From the NCBI RefSeq assembly GCF_027942865.1, contig NC_134515.1, positions 23,830,227-23,894,226 on the forward strand: a DNA stretch of 64,000 bases, given 5' to 3'. The translations under genes and the position numbers were made by a program. The notes beneath the pieces were generated by a model. It was given only the letters and a program-made list of their open reading frames with translations. It was not told the DNA's origin and searched no databases. This document shows positions 11,876-30,700 of the stretch, one piece after another (positions within the stretch are counted from its first letter, which is position 1; the number at the start of each line of letters is the position of its first letter). The stretch is from Odontesthes bonariensis. Lineage: Eukaryota > Chordata > Actinopteri > Atheriniformes > Atherinopsidae.

Positions 11876-13360
11876 CAGCTTTGTATGTAGGTCTGCATGT
11901 AGTGAGTGAGCAAGTGTGAGTGGATGCGAAAGATTGTGCGTTTGTTCTGGGGGGGGAGGGGGGTGTTGTGACTTCTAATCGTCCTTCCAAATTCCTTTGT
12001 CCCAGCTAGTTGTGCATTTTTCATCCCTTTTTGTTACTTTTCTTATTTGTGATTCCTCATGATATTTACAGGTTTTATTGTATGGTAATTAAACTGGCAG
12101 TTGATTTCCACCAAACACTGTGATGGTAGGCGTCCCATTTGCTTCACAACCCTAGAACAGTTTTGTGTTTCCAGACACATTACAATCCTGTATTCAACTA
12201 ATTGCAATTCTGCTGTGAGCTCATACAGAAAGGAGGCAGGCTGTATTGTGACACTGACATCTTGGTGTAATGCTCCTCGATCATGTTCACAAATTCACAG
12301 TTTTAAAGTTCTAAGGGACCCCTTAAATTGTCATGTTAGATTTGTTCAGACATAAGACATTCCACATTATTAGGCTTTTGGAAACGGCAGTGCTCCTTTT
12401 TGTTTATTTTGAACTAAGTATGGATTGTCATTGTAGTTTTACTCACTGTTCAGGTGCTGCTTGATCTCAGTACAATGGAAATTGTATGTGCGTAAATGTG
12501 GTTCCATGTATTTTGCAAGATTGACTATCATCTGTATGTAAAACCTAAAGTAACCTTTTATTGAGAATTGAAAATGTCTTGCCACACTGTATCAACCCTG
12601 CTTGCAAAAATATTCCTCTTAAAACGGTTGTTTTCTCCAAAAAGTTTTTGTGCCTGGCTTTCTCTTACAGCCTCTAGCATTTTTCTCTAGGTAGCAACAT
12701 AATGCTTGTTGGGAAATCTCATAGAACGAGTTAGACAACAAAAAAGTGGTTAGATCTTGACCTCAGTTTTAGCCGGGTGAATCACTGCTGTTAAAAGATA
12801 ACCGGTGAGAATGATCGCCTCAAAAACCAGGTCTGTTTGTAGAAGGTGAATGAACGCATGTCATCATTTTGGAAAGAGGCTCAGTGTCACAATACCATGC
12901 ATCACCACTACATTCCACATTACTGTAGTTGAAGACACCATTCCACATTATAGCTGGCGGTCTGTTTACTCTTGACAATGCTCAAATGAAGTGAAGTTTC
13001 TGTTGGGGAGAATAACAAAAACATGTCAGTTTATTATTATGCTTGATGAAAATGCAGTTAGTGAATGTGGAACGAAGCCTGTCTGTATATCAGGTATTTA
13101 CTTGCTTTGTTTTTACTGACAAGTCTTATGGCTAAAATTTGCTTCTGTAACAGTCTATTACCCAGTGCACACACGTGGTTGTGAAAATTTAGAATAGCTA
13201 TAAAAAGCAGTGACGAAATGGAGATAAACAATGGTTGGTGTAATTCTAGCTTTGTGTTTATGTATCTTAAAACCATTCTAGTTTCACTATTCATGTAAAA
13301 GAAAAAAAAAAATAGGAAAAGTGTCAAAGACCATTCAGTGAAATAAAGTTTCGTTTAAGA
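11596..13360 (+). other. ywhab: ywhab 3' UTR
   Basis: No other gene lies between the ywhab stop and an AATAAA at 13342-13347, which I take as the main polyadenylation signal, giving a 3' UTR of about 1.75 kb. It carries an uninterrupted run of about 41 T at 11835-11875 and a G-rich run at 11949-11963. Open frames seen here are low-complexity artefacts. Confidence 0.6.
13340..13347 (+). terminator. Polyadenylation signal of ywhab
   Basis: GAAATAAAG occurs here, followed by T/G-rich sequence. It is a canonical AATAAA at a distance from the stop that suits a long vertebrate 14-3-3 3' UTR. Confidence 0.5.
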
Positions 13361-13549
13361 TAAGAGGCAAATTACGTCTTCATTTCTGTTCACATTAGAG
13401 CCCTGACAAGAAATTTCCATGAATTAAAAAGTCGTATTAAAGCGTTGAGCTATGTTTTCAATTATTGACCACTCCTTTACACCTTGCTGAGCACAAGCAA
13501 CCTTTCAAATGTGATATTAGCTAATATGCTAATACGAACTAGTTTTTAT

Positions 13550-13731
13550 CGCGGAGTATGACGCCCACCCCCTCTCAATCCCTGCCTTCTCACAGCTTAA
13601 TTGAAATACTGTTGTGCGGAGGAGGTGTGCAGGTGTTCGACGGTGATAATTAAATCAAAACAACCTCACGCCGATGTGGAAGTCTGCTCACAAGCCGCTG
13701 CACTGAAAAGTCCGACACCTTCGCGTTAAAT
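13550..13731 (+). promoter_or_regulatory. pabpc1l: pabpc1l promoter and non-coding first exon
   Basis: A donor GTAAGTT at 13732 ends a CpG-containing stretch, and the matching acceptor (TTGATCTAG) at 14599 lies eight bases before the pabpc1l start codon. This implies a 5' UTR exon ending at 13731 and an intron of 868 bp. The transcription start is not visible, so the left limit is a guess. Confidence 0.55.
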
Positions 13732-14594
13732 GTAAGTTCATCTAGTGGGTTTAATCAGTTTCTCCTTTGGTACATCTTAGAGCTTAGTTGTGACGTGCAT
13801 ACGACTCAAATTTAGCTTAGAAATGTTTTTCGCAAGAGGTCAATCCCAGTATTCCCTCCCCGTCCCTAAACTCAAAGTTGTGCCATAAATGGTTAGCTGA
13901 TAAAACTTTATTCCTTAATGAAAAAAATTCGTTTTAACTTCTTTTTTTCCTTTCCCCTCCTCCGAGGCCTTTCCCAGGCGTACAAGGCGGTACTTGTTTT
14001 TTTCTTTTCGGTGTCTTATCAGGTTTAATTTTGCTATGCTATATATTTATCCTTGAAACACAAGTAGATGGGTTTCAAATCAAGATCCTAAACATTTTTA
14101 GCCTGACCAGTTAGGTTCCATTGGAATAAATGTCGCCCTGCGACATTGTCTTTTCAAGGACATTTCCTTGCTCAACTTTTGCGCCAGAAATGTTTTGATT
14201 TAAATATATAGTCACATTGGATTGCATTAGTCTGTGATGGTGTCGAATTGTATTTCGTTTAAGGGAGCATACAGATTTAATCATAATAAATCTACGGAGC
14301 AAAGGCCAGGCATTTCTTTTCATATTTTAATTAAATATTTTTAATATATGCATTCGCGCGTGCAACTCAGCATACAGATTTGAACAAAGGTAGCGCGTGC
14401 TTGCATCTGCATTTACAGTCTGATAAACGCACATGCAATTTAGTTGAACTGCCATTACTTCAAAGAATTAAGCTTTTGCTTTTAGAAACGGAATGAATGT
14501 GTTGGTGTGTCTTAACAAAATGTTTATTTTCATAGCCTAAAACTGAAGGCTGCTCACAATTCATAAAGACATTTAAATGCACGTTTTGTCTTGA

Positions 14595-21753
<7,159 letters not shown>

Positions 21754-22125
21754 AGCCCTTTCAGGTCAGCAACATGTTCTCAAATCCTTACAGCCCTGTT
21801 GATTACACAACTTCCGCGATTTGAAGGAAACGGTCTGGGATTTTTCCTCCGAGGGCTGTGGCGTCATGTGAGCGTGTCTCCAAAAGAAATGAGACGGTTG
21901 GCTTTCATTTAGTGATTTTTTGCAGTCTGTGAAACATCCACAGACTGGAGTTGACATATTAAAGCTATAGAAAGACTGCCGGATGGCTCTGGCAAAAATG
22001 CTCTTTCTGGAGTATCGGTTCAAGTTTATAAAAAGAAATTGCATCCACTTTTTTTTTTGTTTGTTTGTTTGTTTTGTTTAGAAGCACCATGCAAATAAGA
22101 ATAAATGTGAGACTACTATTTATTT
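21754..22125 (+). other. pabpc1l: pabpc1l 3' UTR
   Basis: The shortest reading is a 3' UTR ending after the AATAAA at 22100-22105. An alternative is weaker: TCAG followed by GTCAGC at 21764 looks like a donor, and TTTTCCCAG near 23597 could be the acceptor of a final non-coding exon, as the PABPC1 family often has one. Confidence 0.5.
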
Positions 22126-25100
22126 TTTGGGTTGGGGTTTAGATGGGAATCGGATTGTGGTCTGATTGTAATAATGGAGGAGAAGCAGAGGAACTATATG
22201 CATCTCTGGCAGTGTTGTTGACTAATGGTGGAAAAGTTTAAAGTCTAGCACAGAGGTAGACGTGGTGGAAATCTCCAGAGATCATCATGAGCGTATTAGG
22301 GATTTTGGTTTGTAGCTTAACAGTGATTGAGCTGACGTCACAAGCAAGACCGACAGTGGTGCAGTTAATATATGCACTGCTACCAAAAGAACTGAGGTGA
22401 ACCCTCTTAGTTGATAATATGGATGTAAACTCACAGCTATATCCAGAGTACAGATCTTCTCCTTCACATGTCAAGAATTACACCATCTGTTGTTGCCAAG
22501 CAGCGCAATCCCTCTGCCTTTGCTCTGCTCCTAATGTCTCTGTCTGCCCGGATGCCTTATCCACACAGCTGCGGATTGTCCGCATTACAGAATGTAACTT
22601 TGAAAGCAAACCGTTTAGTAGGTAGCGGTGTAACAACGGGGCATTTCTGTGCAAAGCTGGGTTCATTGCAGGGCTCGGAGGTGGAGGCCAAAAGCAGGAA
22701 CATGACAAGTGAAATAAGTTGACACTGAAGATTTGACAGATTTCAACTTTTTTTTTTACCTTGGCGGCACAGAACAAAGTGCCAGTTTTCTGTTTTGGTT
22801 TTCTTTTTCTTTTTTTCAGTTGGTCGTGACTTCAGACACCCAAACATGTTCTCTAAAGGACATGATGAAAATGTTTATTGTATGATGTATTTTTATCTTA
22901 AAACGTCCCCTTTAATCAAGACCAACTGCAAAAATATTTGTCTATTAAAAAATTTGCCTTCATGAAAAAAGTGGCCACGGTTGGAAAAATCCCAGGAACT
23001 TCCTGATTTACAGTTACTTCAGGTGTGATTTGAAAGTAGCTTTTTCATTACAAACATGATTATATTCAGATTTGATTTAGAAAGCTCACGCCCCATTCAG
23101 ACTCTGTGCCAACATGTGTCCTGGATTATTGGATCCCAGTTGCACGTTGAGGGACCACCTACTTCTGTGACAGGACAACCGGAAAGTAGCAGTAGAAGTT
23201 TCTTATAAATGTCAGAAAAATCTTCCAGAATTGTGTTGCATGTGTATTCCTCTGAGCTGCTCTTTCTTTTTGTTCTTGTTAGTGGTTTCTGTTTGAGATT
23301 GGATTGCGCGATTATATTATCTGAAAGGGAAAATTTCATTATTTTCTTTTTATTTATTCGGAAAATTGAACCCACATCTTTGCTGATCCCAAATGATTTA
23401 GCAAATGCTTGCTTCAAGTTACAGTATTTACTGAAAGAACTCTTGCTCTTTACCCTTGGAAACCCCTTCAGTCACATCATGCTCCTGAGGTCAACAAACA
23501 GAGGTCAACAGGCTCTGCACAGCTGTGTTTTAGGCAAAGTTAATTGGCAGGAGACATTTTCCATCAAATGACCTAACCATGCCATTCTTTTCCCAGGTGT
23601 CAGCAATGTTCTGGAAGAGGAGGGGGGGAAGACTGTTCAGTACAATTTTGAGGAAAAAAGAAAAGAAACTAATCTGTGGATTACGTAGGCTGTTAAAAGT
23701 TATCTGAAGTTAAAGCTATTTTGTTGTTGCAATATCTTTTGTTAGAAGATAAAGTTTCCAGTGTATGCATTAAACCTGTCTTATGTCATTTGTTAAACGC
23801 CAAAGGTAAATGCATCTGTCGTACAGCTTGGTGTGCTCTCAGCTGTAAAACCTTTTCTGACTGCCTCTTCCCTGTTTGGACATGATCTTGAATAAGCAAG
23901 GGACCAAAGAAATGGCTGAGGTGCTCTGTTGTGGCAGGTGGGGTAAAAGTTTGGTCTCTGTACTTTCCCTCTTAAAAAAAAAAAACAGAACAAGAAATAT
24001 ATCCTTAGTTTGGACTCATTAATAACTCGTCCTAGTAAGCTTTTGTCAGTTGAATAGATTTAAAAAAAAAAAAAAAGAAAGAAATTCGGTCATTGCCGAG
24101 CTCACTATTATTATTTTTTTTCTTTTTTCTTTCAACCGAATGTGATAATATGTTGCCTAAATGTTTGCATTTACCCCTTTTTCACTGGGATGAGCAGTAC
24201 AGAACATACATACCTAACTTGGACTTTGGCCCTGAATGTTTCCATTAGCGACCTGAGCTTCAACAGCACCACTGAGATATGCAGCCATAACTTTATGTCC
24301 ATTTGCCAGATATTAAGTATGTTGTTCTCATTCCACCAAAAGAGGTCTGACCTGTCAGTGTGGACAGAGAATATCTGAGAGTATCCTTCTTGTTTTGGCC
24401 ACATGCATGTTTTCCCAGCAGAACAGATGAGCAGTGTTACTTTGACCTGTCAGTGATTTTAATGTCATGGCTGATTGGTGTTTGTTTTGTTTTTTGTTGT
24501 TGTTTTTGTAAAGGTGTTCTGCATATTGTGAAGTCTGAGGTGTTTTACTTGCATCTGCACATCACAAGGTCCTGGAAGTCACTCAACAGTCTGTTTGGTT
24601 TTCTGTGTGTGACCTTTTGCTATGAAACATTAAATCCATTTAAAATGCATCTTTGCTCAGCACACCAGTGCAGTGTGAGTTCAGAGGAGTGCCTTCACAA
24701 TTTCAGAGCACAATGTATTAATTATTTATTTTTTATAAACGACTGGGTCAGATGCATAAAACATTTGATCTATAGTTAAAACCTTTGACACATTCTCTTT
24801 GCCAGACATATAAAATAAAACCAAGATTCTTTCTTCTTTCACACTCAGTATCTCACACACTGTTGGGAAATGAAATACCAGAATGCTCTGGTAGTTTGTC
24901 TTTGAGCTTAAAGTCTTTGATGCAAAAAAAACAGTCTCCAAATGTATGTTGTAAGTTATTAAGGAAATGTAGTATTGAAATAATTGGCAGGGCGCATTCA
25001 CATCTCACTTCCTTTACAGCATGTTTGCAAAACCCTTATTGCATTACTTAGAATTAGTATTTCTAGGCTAAATGCTTTAAGTGAAAAATTTTCCAAAACA

Positions 25101-25640
25101 TTTTATGAATCCCTGTATAGTTGCACTGTCTGGCTAACATTTTATCCTCTGCATTTACCATACCAAAAAAAGGAAAATACAAGCAACCCTCAGGTGTACT
25201 TAACATCCTTAAATTTAAGTGCCTAATGAACACAACCACTCTGAAAACTTTTTTTTTTTGTGGTGGGGGTTCCAAACAGAATTTCGAATGCTGCAACCTG
25301 GGAAAAATAAAAAATCCCTCCTTTTTTATTTTTTACCCCCCAAGTCTGGTTCAAATGTTCAAAACTAACAAATGGATAAAGAATAGCAAATCACCAGTCA
25401 GGCAGCTCCCCTAAAACATGCTCATGTGAGGGGTGCAGTGGTGCAACGCTGTGTAAAAGGAACACATGCAATCTCTACCACCCACTTTTGCCACAATGCA
25501 ACATGAATCTCTAAAGATCCAAATGCAATGACTGTTTGAAGGGAAAAGAAAATGCACCTGCATTTTGATTAATCAAGGCTAGTAAAACAAGATGAGATTC
25601 ATGCACTGACATCATGACATCAGACGCATATATGCACGTT
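22126..25640. other. Non-genic stretch downstream of pabpc1l
   Basis: No exon with protein similarity was found on either strand. The DNA is AT-rich with short poly(A) and poly(T) tracts. Several frames of 70-140 codons are open on both strands, but they lack start context, known domains and codon bias. Part may be an extended pabpc1l 3' UTR. Confidence 0.5.
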
Positions 25641-26880
25641 AACCACCCAACAGCAGAGGCCTGCCACTATGAAGGTTATGCAGAGACTGGTCCTGGCACA
25701 CCTCAGACTGCAGCCCCATGTGGAGTTTGATGATGCAATCATCCACCTGCTGCAGAAGGCCTACTCCTCCCAAGCCAAGTCCGGATCATGTCCTTTGACT
25801 TCTCCTGCGCCTTCAACACCATCTGCTCCATCAACTGCTGAAGGCCAAACTGGTCTGATCTGACGGGCAGACCACGGTTTGTGTCTACTGTGTGTCTGAT
25901 CATCTGATCAGTAACATTGGGCCCCCCCAGGGAACTGCGATGCTCTTCACCGCATATACTGCTGACTTTAAGTACTGCACTGAGTCGTGTCATCTGCAGA
26001 AATTCTCTGATGACACAGTCATTGTGGGGTGTGTTGAGGGTGGGAGGGAGGCTGCATACAGGGACCTGGTCGACCGCTTTATGAAGTGGTGTGGGGAGAA
26101 CCACCTGCAGCTGCACTTCAAGAGGAACAAGCCCCTGCCTTCTGTCTGCAGCGGTGGGACGGATGTGGAGATGGTACCAGCGTACAGGTACCTGGGTCAC
26201 AAAGTGGACTGGTCCACTAACACGGAGGCCATCTACAAGCAGGGCCTGAGCCGGCTTTACTTCCTGAGGAGGCTCAGGTCATTTAACATCTGCAACAAGA
26301 TGCCGCATGATGTCGTGGCGAGCACCATCTTCTTTGCTGCTGTGGTCTAGGGTGCGAGCATCAAGGCAAAGGACGCCAACAAACTGGTCAGGAAAGTAGA
26401 GCGTTGTTGGCTCTAAGCTCGTCACCCTGGAGGAGGACAGGATGCTGGCAAAACCACTGACAATCCCTCTCACTCAAACTAAAGAGCAGCTTCAGCAGAC
26501 TCATGCAACCCTGCTGCTGTAATGAACAACAGGAAATCGCTCCTCTCTCCCGCTTTCACTTTACAACTCATCTGTCAGAACCACTATTACAGAACTGGAC
26601 TAAATCTGTCACCTCTTGCACTCTGTACGTCAACACTCCACTTCTAATACTGGAACATTTATTTCATATCATGTGCTAATATAAACCATATTGATATTAC
26701 ATAACACATTTATACAATATTATCTTTTAGCACATTCTATTTACATAATCATATTATTTGTCCCATTCTGTGCATTTGTTTTTTGTACCTCAATATCTTA
26801 TTCTATTGTATTCAAATATACTGGACTGCTATAACAACCTAATTTCCCCTCAGGGATGAATAAAGTCATGTGTAATAATA
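25640..26880 (+). mobile_element. Decayed L2/CR1-group LINE, reverse-transcriptase 3' part
   Basis: Fragments of a non-LTR reverse transcriptase are readable on the plus strand. MKVMQRLVLAHLRLQPHVEF at 25669 matches the fingers region. KFSDDTVIVGCV (26000-26035) carries the catalytic F-S-D-D. Then come PAYRYLGHKVDW, SRLYFLRRLRSFNICNKMPH and VVASTIFFAAVV of the thumb. The copy is 5'-truncated, lacks the endonuclease part, has internal deletions (for example between the finger block and the FSDD block) and stops after 26350. It ends with a typical tail, TTTCCCCTCAGGGATGAATA, near 26845-26865. It lies between pabpc1l and rbm39 and looks long dead. Confidence 0.85.
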
Positions 26881-27299
26881 TGAAGTGATAAACCAACATG
26901 GTATACTGCAGAACCTTTGGTACCTCACGATTTTATTCCTCACGCAGCTCTGAAAAGCAATCATACAACCGAGTACATAATACATGAGGGCTGGCTTTAC
27001 CACAGCCCCAGCACGTAAATTCAGAAATAAATATGGTCCTAACTTCTATCTCTTTGTGTAAAATGAGTTGAGTAGGCGCAACAGCAAATGCTATGAGCGA
27101 GTTACAACTTTGACTCGTACGCGTCTCCCATTTTATAAAACGACAGCGAGCCAACCGGTATAAACACAACTAGTCCAAAGTATCAAAATGACTCGAGCGA
27201 GAAACAGGGGTCCAATGCTGCAATTAAGACTTTAATCACAGAGGCATTTCAAATTGAACCTGGATTGACAAATGCCCCAAAACGGGGACAAAACCAAAA
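26881..27299. other. Short intergenic gap before the rbm39 3' end
   Basis: Nothing recognisable on either strand. The convergent genes pabpc1l and rbm39 end on either side of this gap and the LINE. Confidence 0.5.
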
Positions 27300-27319
27300 T
27301 AAATTGTGAAGTCGCCAAA

Positions 27320-27325
27320 TTTATT
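27320..27325 (-). terminator. Polyadenylation signal of rbm39
   Basis: AATAAA on the minus strand, 427 nt past the rbm39 stop codon. This gives a 3' UTR of about 0.45 kb, which includes a run of T (minus strand) at 27600-27618. Confidence 0.6.
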
Positions 27326-27751
27326 GGAAGCCTTCATACAAAATAAAGAAAAAAAGGAAAGAAATTATGGCTGTATAAAGTTACAAAGGATTATTGACAT
27401 TGATATACTTTTGGCATTTAAGGCCCGTTAACCCAACATTTCTGGAACTTTTTGCAATGTATTCATATCTAAAACTGTTGATTTTTAACAAGCAGGTAAG
27501 ACGGTAATATTTAAAAAACATACAGACCAATAGATACCTGGAGATATTTCTCAGTGGTAGTTTACAACACAAACCCACAAAATTTGAAAAGTAACTTTCA
27601 AAAAAAAAAAAAAAAAAGTTTCTACATTTCAATGGTGAATGTGAGGCCACTTTTATTACACACAGCCAACTAATGTCAATGCATCTGCTTCAATGACATT
27701 TCTATGAATGCAAACTTATGTATTTACAGACTCTCCTCGACAAGTCTCAGA

Positions 27752-30700
27752 CTATCGACGCGCAGGCATTAGAAGCTGCTTTGCTGTTACTGAATCGGGG
27801 AAAAGGTTGTGGTAGGTCGGTAAAGGAACGTAGGCAGCAGTTATCATTTTACCTGGTGGGCGAAAAAAAAACAACAACAACAAATGAATGTGAATCATTT
27901 ATAGATGCCAACTTTCCATTGATGGTGGTAGATCTACCCTACATACCTGCAAACCAGCGCCCATGAAGTGCATTTACAGTTGCCATTGCTGCGGGTATAG
28001 AGGGACACTTCACGTACACATTACCCTGCAAGAGGAAGTGGAAAATATTGTAAAACCTGAATTTCAATTTTCAACCTGAGGTCTGAACTTGGATGACGTA
28101 CTTTGGGGTGAACAGACTCTTGAATTAAACCGAATGCTTTGACTTACTTGAGCGGAGTTCTTATCGACATAGATGTGAACTACTCCCCCGTGCTTGTTGC
28201 ACTCCTCAATCACATCATCTTGGATTTCGGTGGCCCAGCCCGGATCGTTTTCTCTGAAAAGATAGCAATGAGCATTAGAAACCATGAGCTCAGGGTCTGA
28301 GAATATTCCTAGAACGGGACGAAATTTCTCACTGTGCACATGAAAGAGAATTTAAGTCTAAACGAGCTTGACAGAATGACCATGTCCTTACGCTTGTGGG
28401 TTGAACAGGTTGGACAGCTGAAGGCAGTGTGTGGCCAGGGGCTGGGATGGGAGGTTCAAAGCTTGGCTCTGAGCTGGAACTGTAAAAGAGTATTGATCCG
28501 TCAGACTTTTCGCAAAAGGAAAAACACCAACCGTTTTGCATCGTATTAACTCACCTGATGGAGCACCCATGTTCCCAAAGGGTATGGATCCAGTCATCTG
28601 TAGAGCCTGCTGAGCGGCAGGAGGGATCTTCAGACCAGTTCCTATGACGGAAAAAAATCGCAGGTGTTGCTTAACAGCGACCGATAATTGGGATCATTTG
28701 GGAGAAAAATAAAAAAACAACTTGTGTCAGATATAGCAAACCTTCTGCTAGTCGAGCCATAAGCTGTAGACGCCCTGTTGTGCCTAAGTCGATACCAGTC
28801 CTCTCTAGTTCATCGTTATCCAGGAACGAGCTGGCTGTTGATGAGTCCGAGCGCTCTGTAACATGCCCCACCTTCATGGGACGTCCAGCCAGCTCAAAGC
28901 CGTTCAACTGTTCCAAAGCCTTTTTTGCACACTCTGCATCTGCAAACTGAACAGAGAAAAACACTTAGAGGGTGCCCACCAGCGAACACGACAGCCCCAT
29001 CAAACACAGCAGCTTCCAGTTACCGATATGAAGCCATATCCTTTGGATCGCCCGGTCTCGCTGTCCATCATGAGCTGGATTCCTTCAATCTTTGGAAACA
29101 AAGCACAGCGGCACAGAAGACTGTGATAAATGCATCCACACTAATGTGATTAAAGTGCAGAGTGAAGCACGTTCCCTCACCTTTCCAAAAGGCTCAAAGA
29201 TCCCTCGCAGCATCTCCTCAGTGATGTTGAAGTGCAGCGAGCCCACGTACAGACGCATTGGACCTGCACTGCCCTTCTGTAGATTATTAGCTGCAGCAGC
29301 AGCTCTATTTTTCTCTGCCTGCAAACACATAGCAAGTTGAATTGCTTTGAATCAATGAACAGGGAAAATAAATAAATAAAAATAAAGGAATTTTTTAATT
29401 CCAATTTAATTAGACATTACACTAGTGACTTTCACTTTTTCTACACTTCCCAGCATGGCTTTTTCTGATACATACCTGAGAGGCCTGGACGATGATAGGC
29501 ACTCCTAAAAGCCTCTGGCCAGTGAGTCCAATTGCCAGTGGTACAGATGACGACTCTACAAACTCGATGTATGCGATACCCTTCGATCTCCGAGAGTTTC
29601 TGTCAGAGATTATTCGCACATCTCTCACCTATGGCGGAAAACGGTCACAATTTTAGGGATCGTTTCTACGCGAACGCTGGTGGATTTTTATGTGCCAACT
29701 TTGGAAAATCAGCTTACTTTTCCAACAGCTGAGAAGAAATCCTCCAGGTCTCGAGCTCTGATTCTCGCAGCAAGCTGCATGCAGAACACTGTGCGGGCGT
29801 CCCTCTCCTCTGGTGTTAGATTGTCAATGGGTTGTCTTTGAGGGAAAAAAAAAGAAAAGAAGTTAAACTAGAACGCCTCAGACAGCATTACAACTTCTCC
29901 CAAATGAGTCATACTTAAACTTTTATGTTAAGCTCTAAAATAGCATTACATCTCCAAACACAACTAAGAAGGTGTTTTAATTTTAATGCGACTGTTGAAC
30001 AGTACAAAATGACCTTGAGAGTTCATCTTACCTGACAGGACTCTTCTCTTTTTTCACAGGGCTCCGGCTTTTGGAACGTTTCCGACTGAAATGAAAGAAG
30101 CAGAAATGACCATTGTTTTCAAACCAGCTCAAAACTGTTTGATGCATTACAGGAGGAACTGAGTTGTTTAAGTCTGTTAAGTGAACAGGATGAAAAAATA
30201 TATCTATATACTTTAATTCATTGCAGACTCTGCTCCAGCCATGATTTCATAAGGGAATAATCAATTGAACATTAAGCTTTGTGAGGTCAGACGCTGGTTA
30301 CACAGCTGCAGTAACTATAAAGAAGCCTGTAACAAAGGTTTGACAGGGCACATGCGCAGCTTTTAGCTAAAGAATTCACATACATGGGGCTCCTGCGTGC
30401 TTTGTACCGCCCAGACCGATCCTTGCTGCGGGAACGGCTGCGTTTTCTTTCTCGGCTGCGACTGCGTTTTCTTTCTCGGCTCTTGCTCCTCTTCTTGTTC
30501 TTCTTCCTGTCTTTGCTTCTGCTTCTGCTTTTCTTCTTCTTTGAGCCTGGGCTTCGGCTCCTGCTTCGGCTCTTCCTTTTCCTGAAATACAGCACAAATA
30601 AGAAATAAGCCAAAGCCGCTGGTCAAATTCTGATAGGATATGAATATGTCTGGCTTTACTACTTAAGAAAAAATAAGATTCACAAATGAAGCTAGCAAGT

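Noticed and set aside
11781-11990. Lys/Gln-rich minus-strand frame
   Set aside because: It is the complement of the poly(T) and G-rich tracts in the ywhab 3' UTR.
23209-23571. 120-codon plus-strand frame
   Set aside because: No similarity to any family I know, overlapped by another frame on the other strand, and lies in low-complexity DNA downstream of pabpc1l.
24360-24779. 139-codon plus-strand frame
   Set aside because: Cys- and Phe-rich, no recognisable domain, no splice or promoter context, and AT-rich composition of chance frames.
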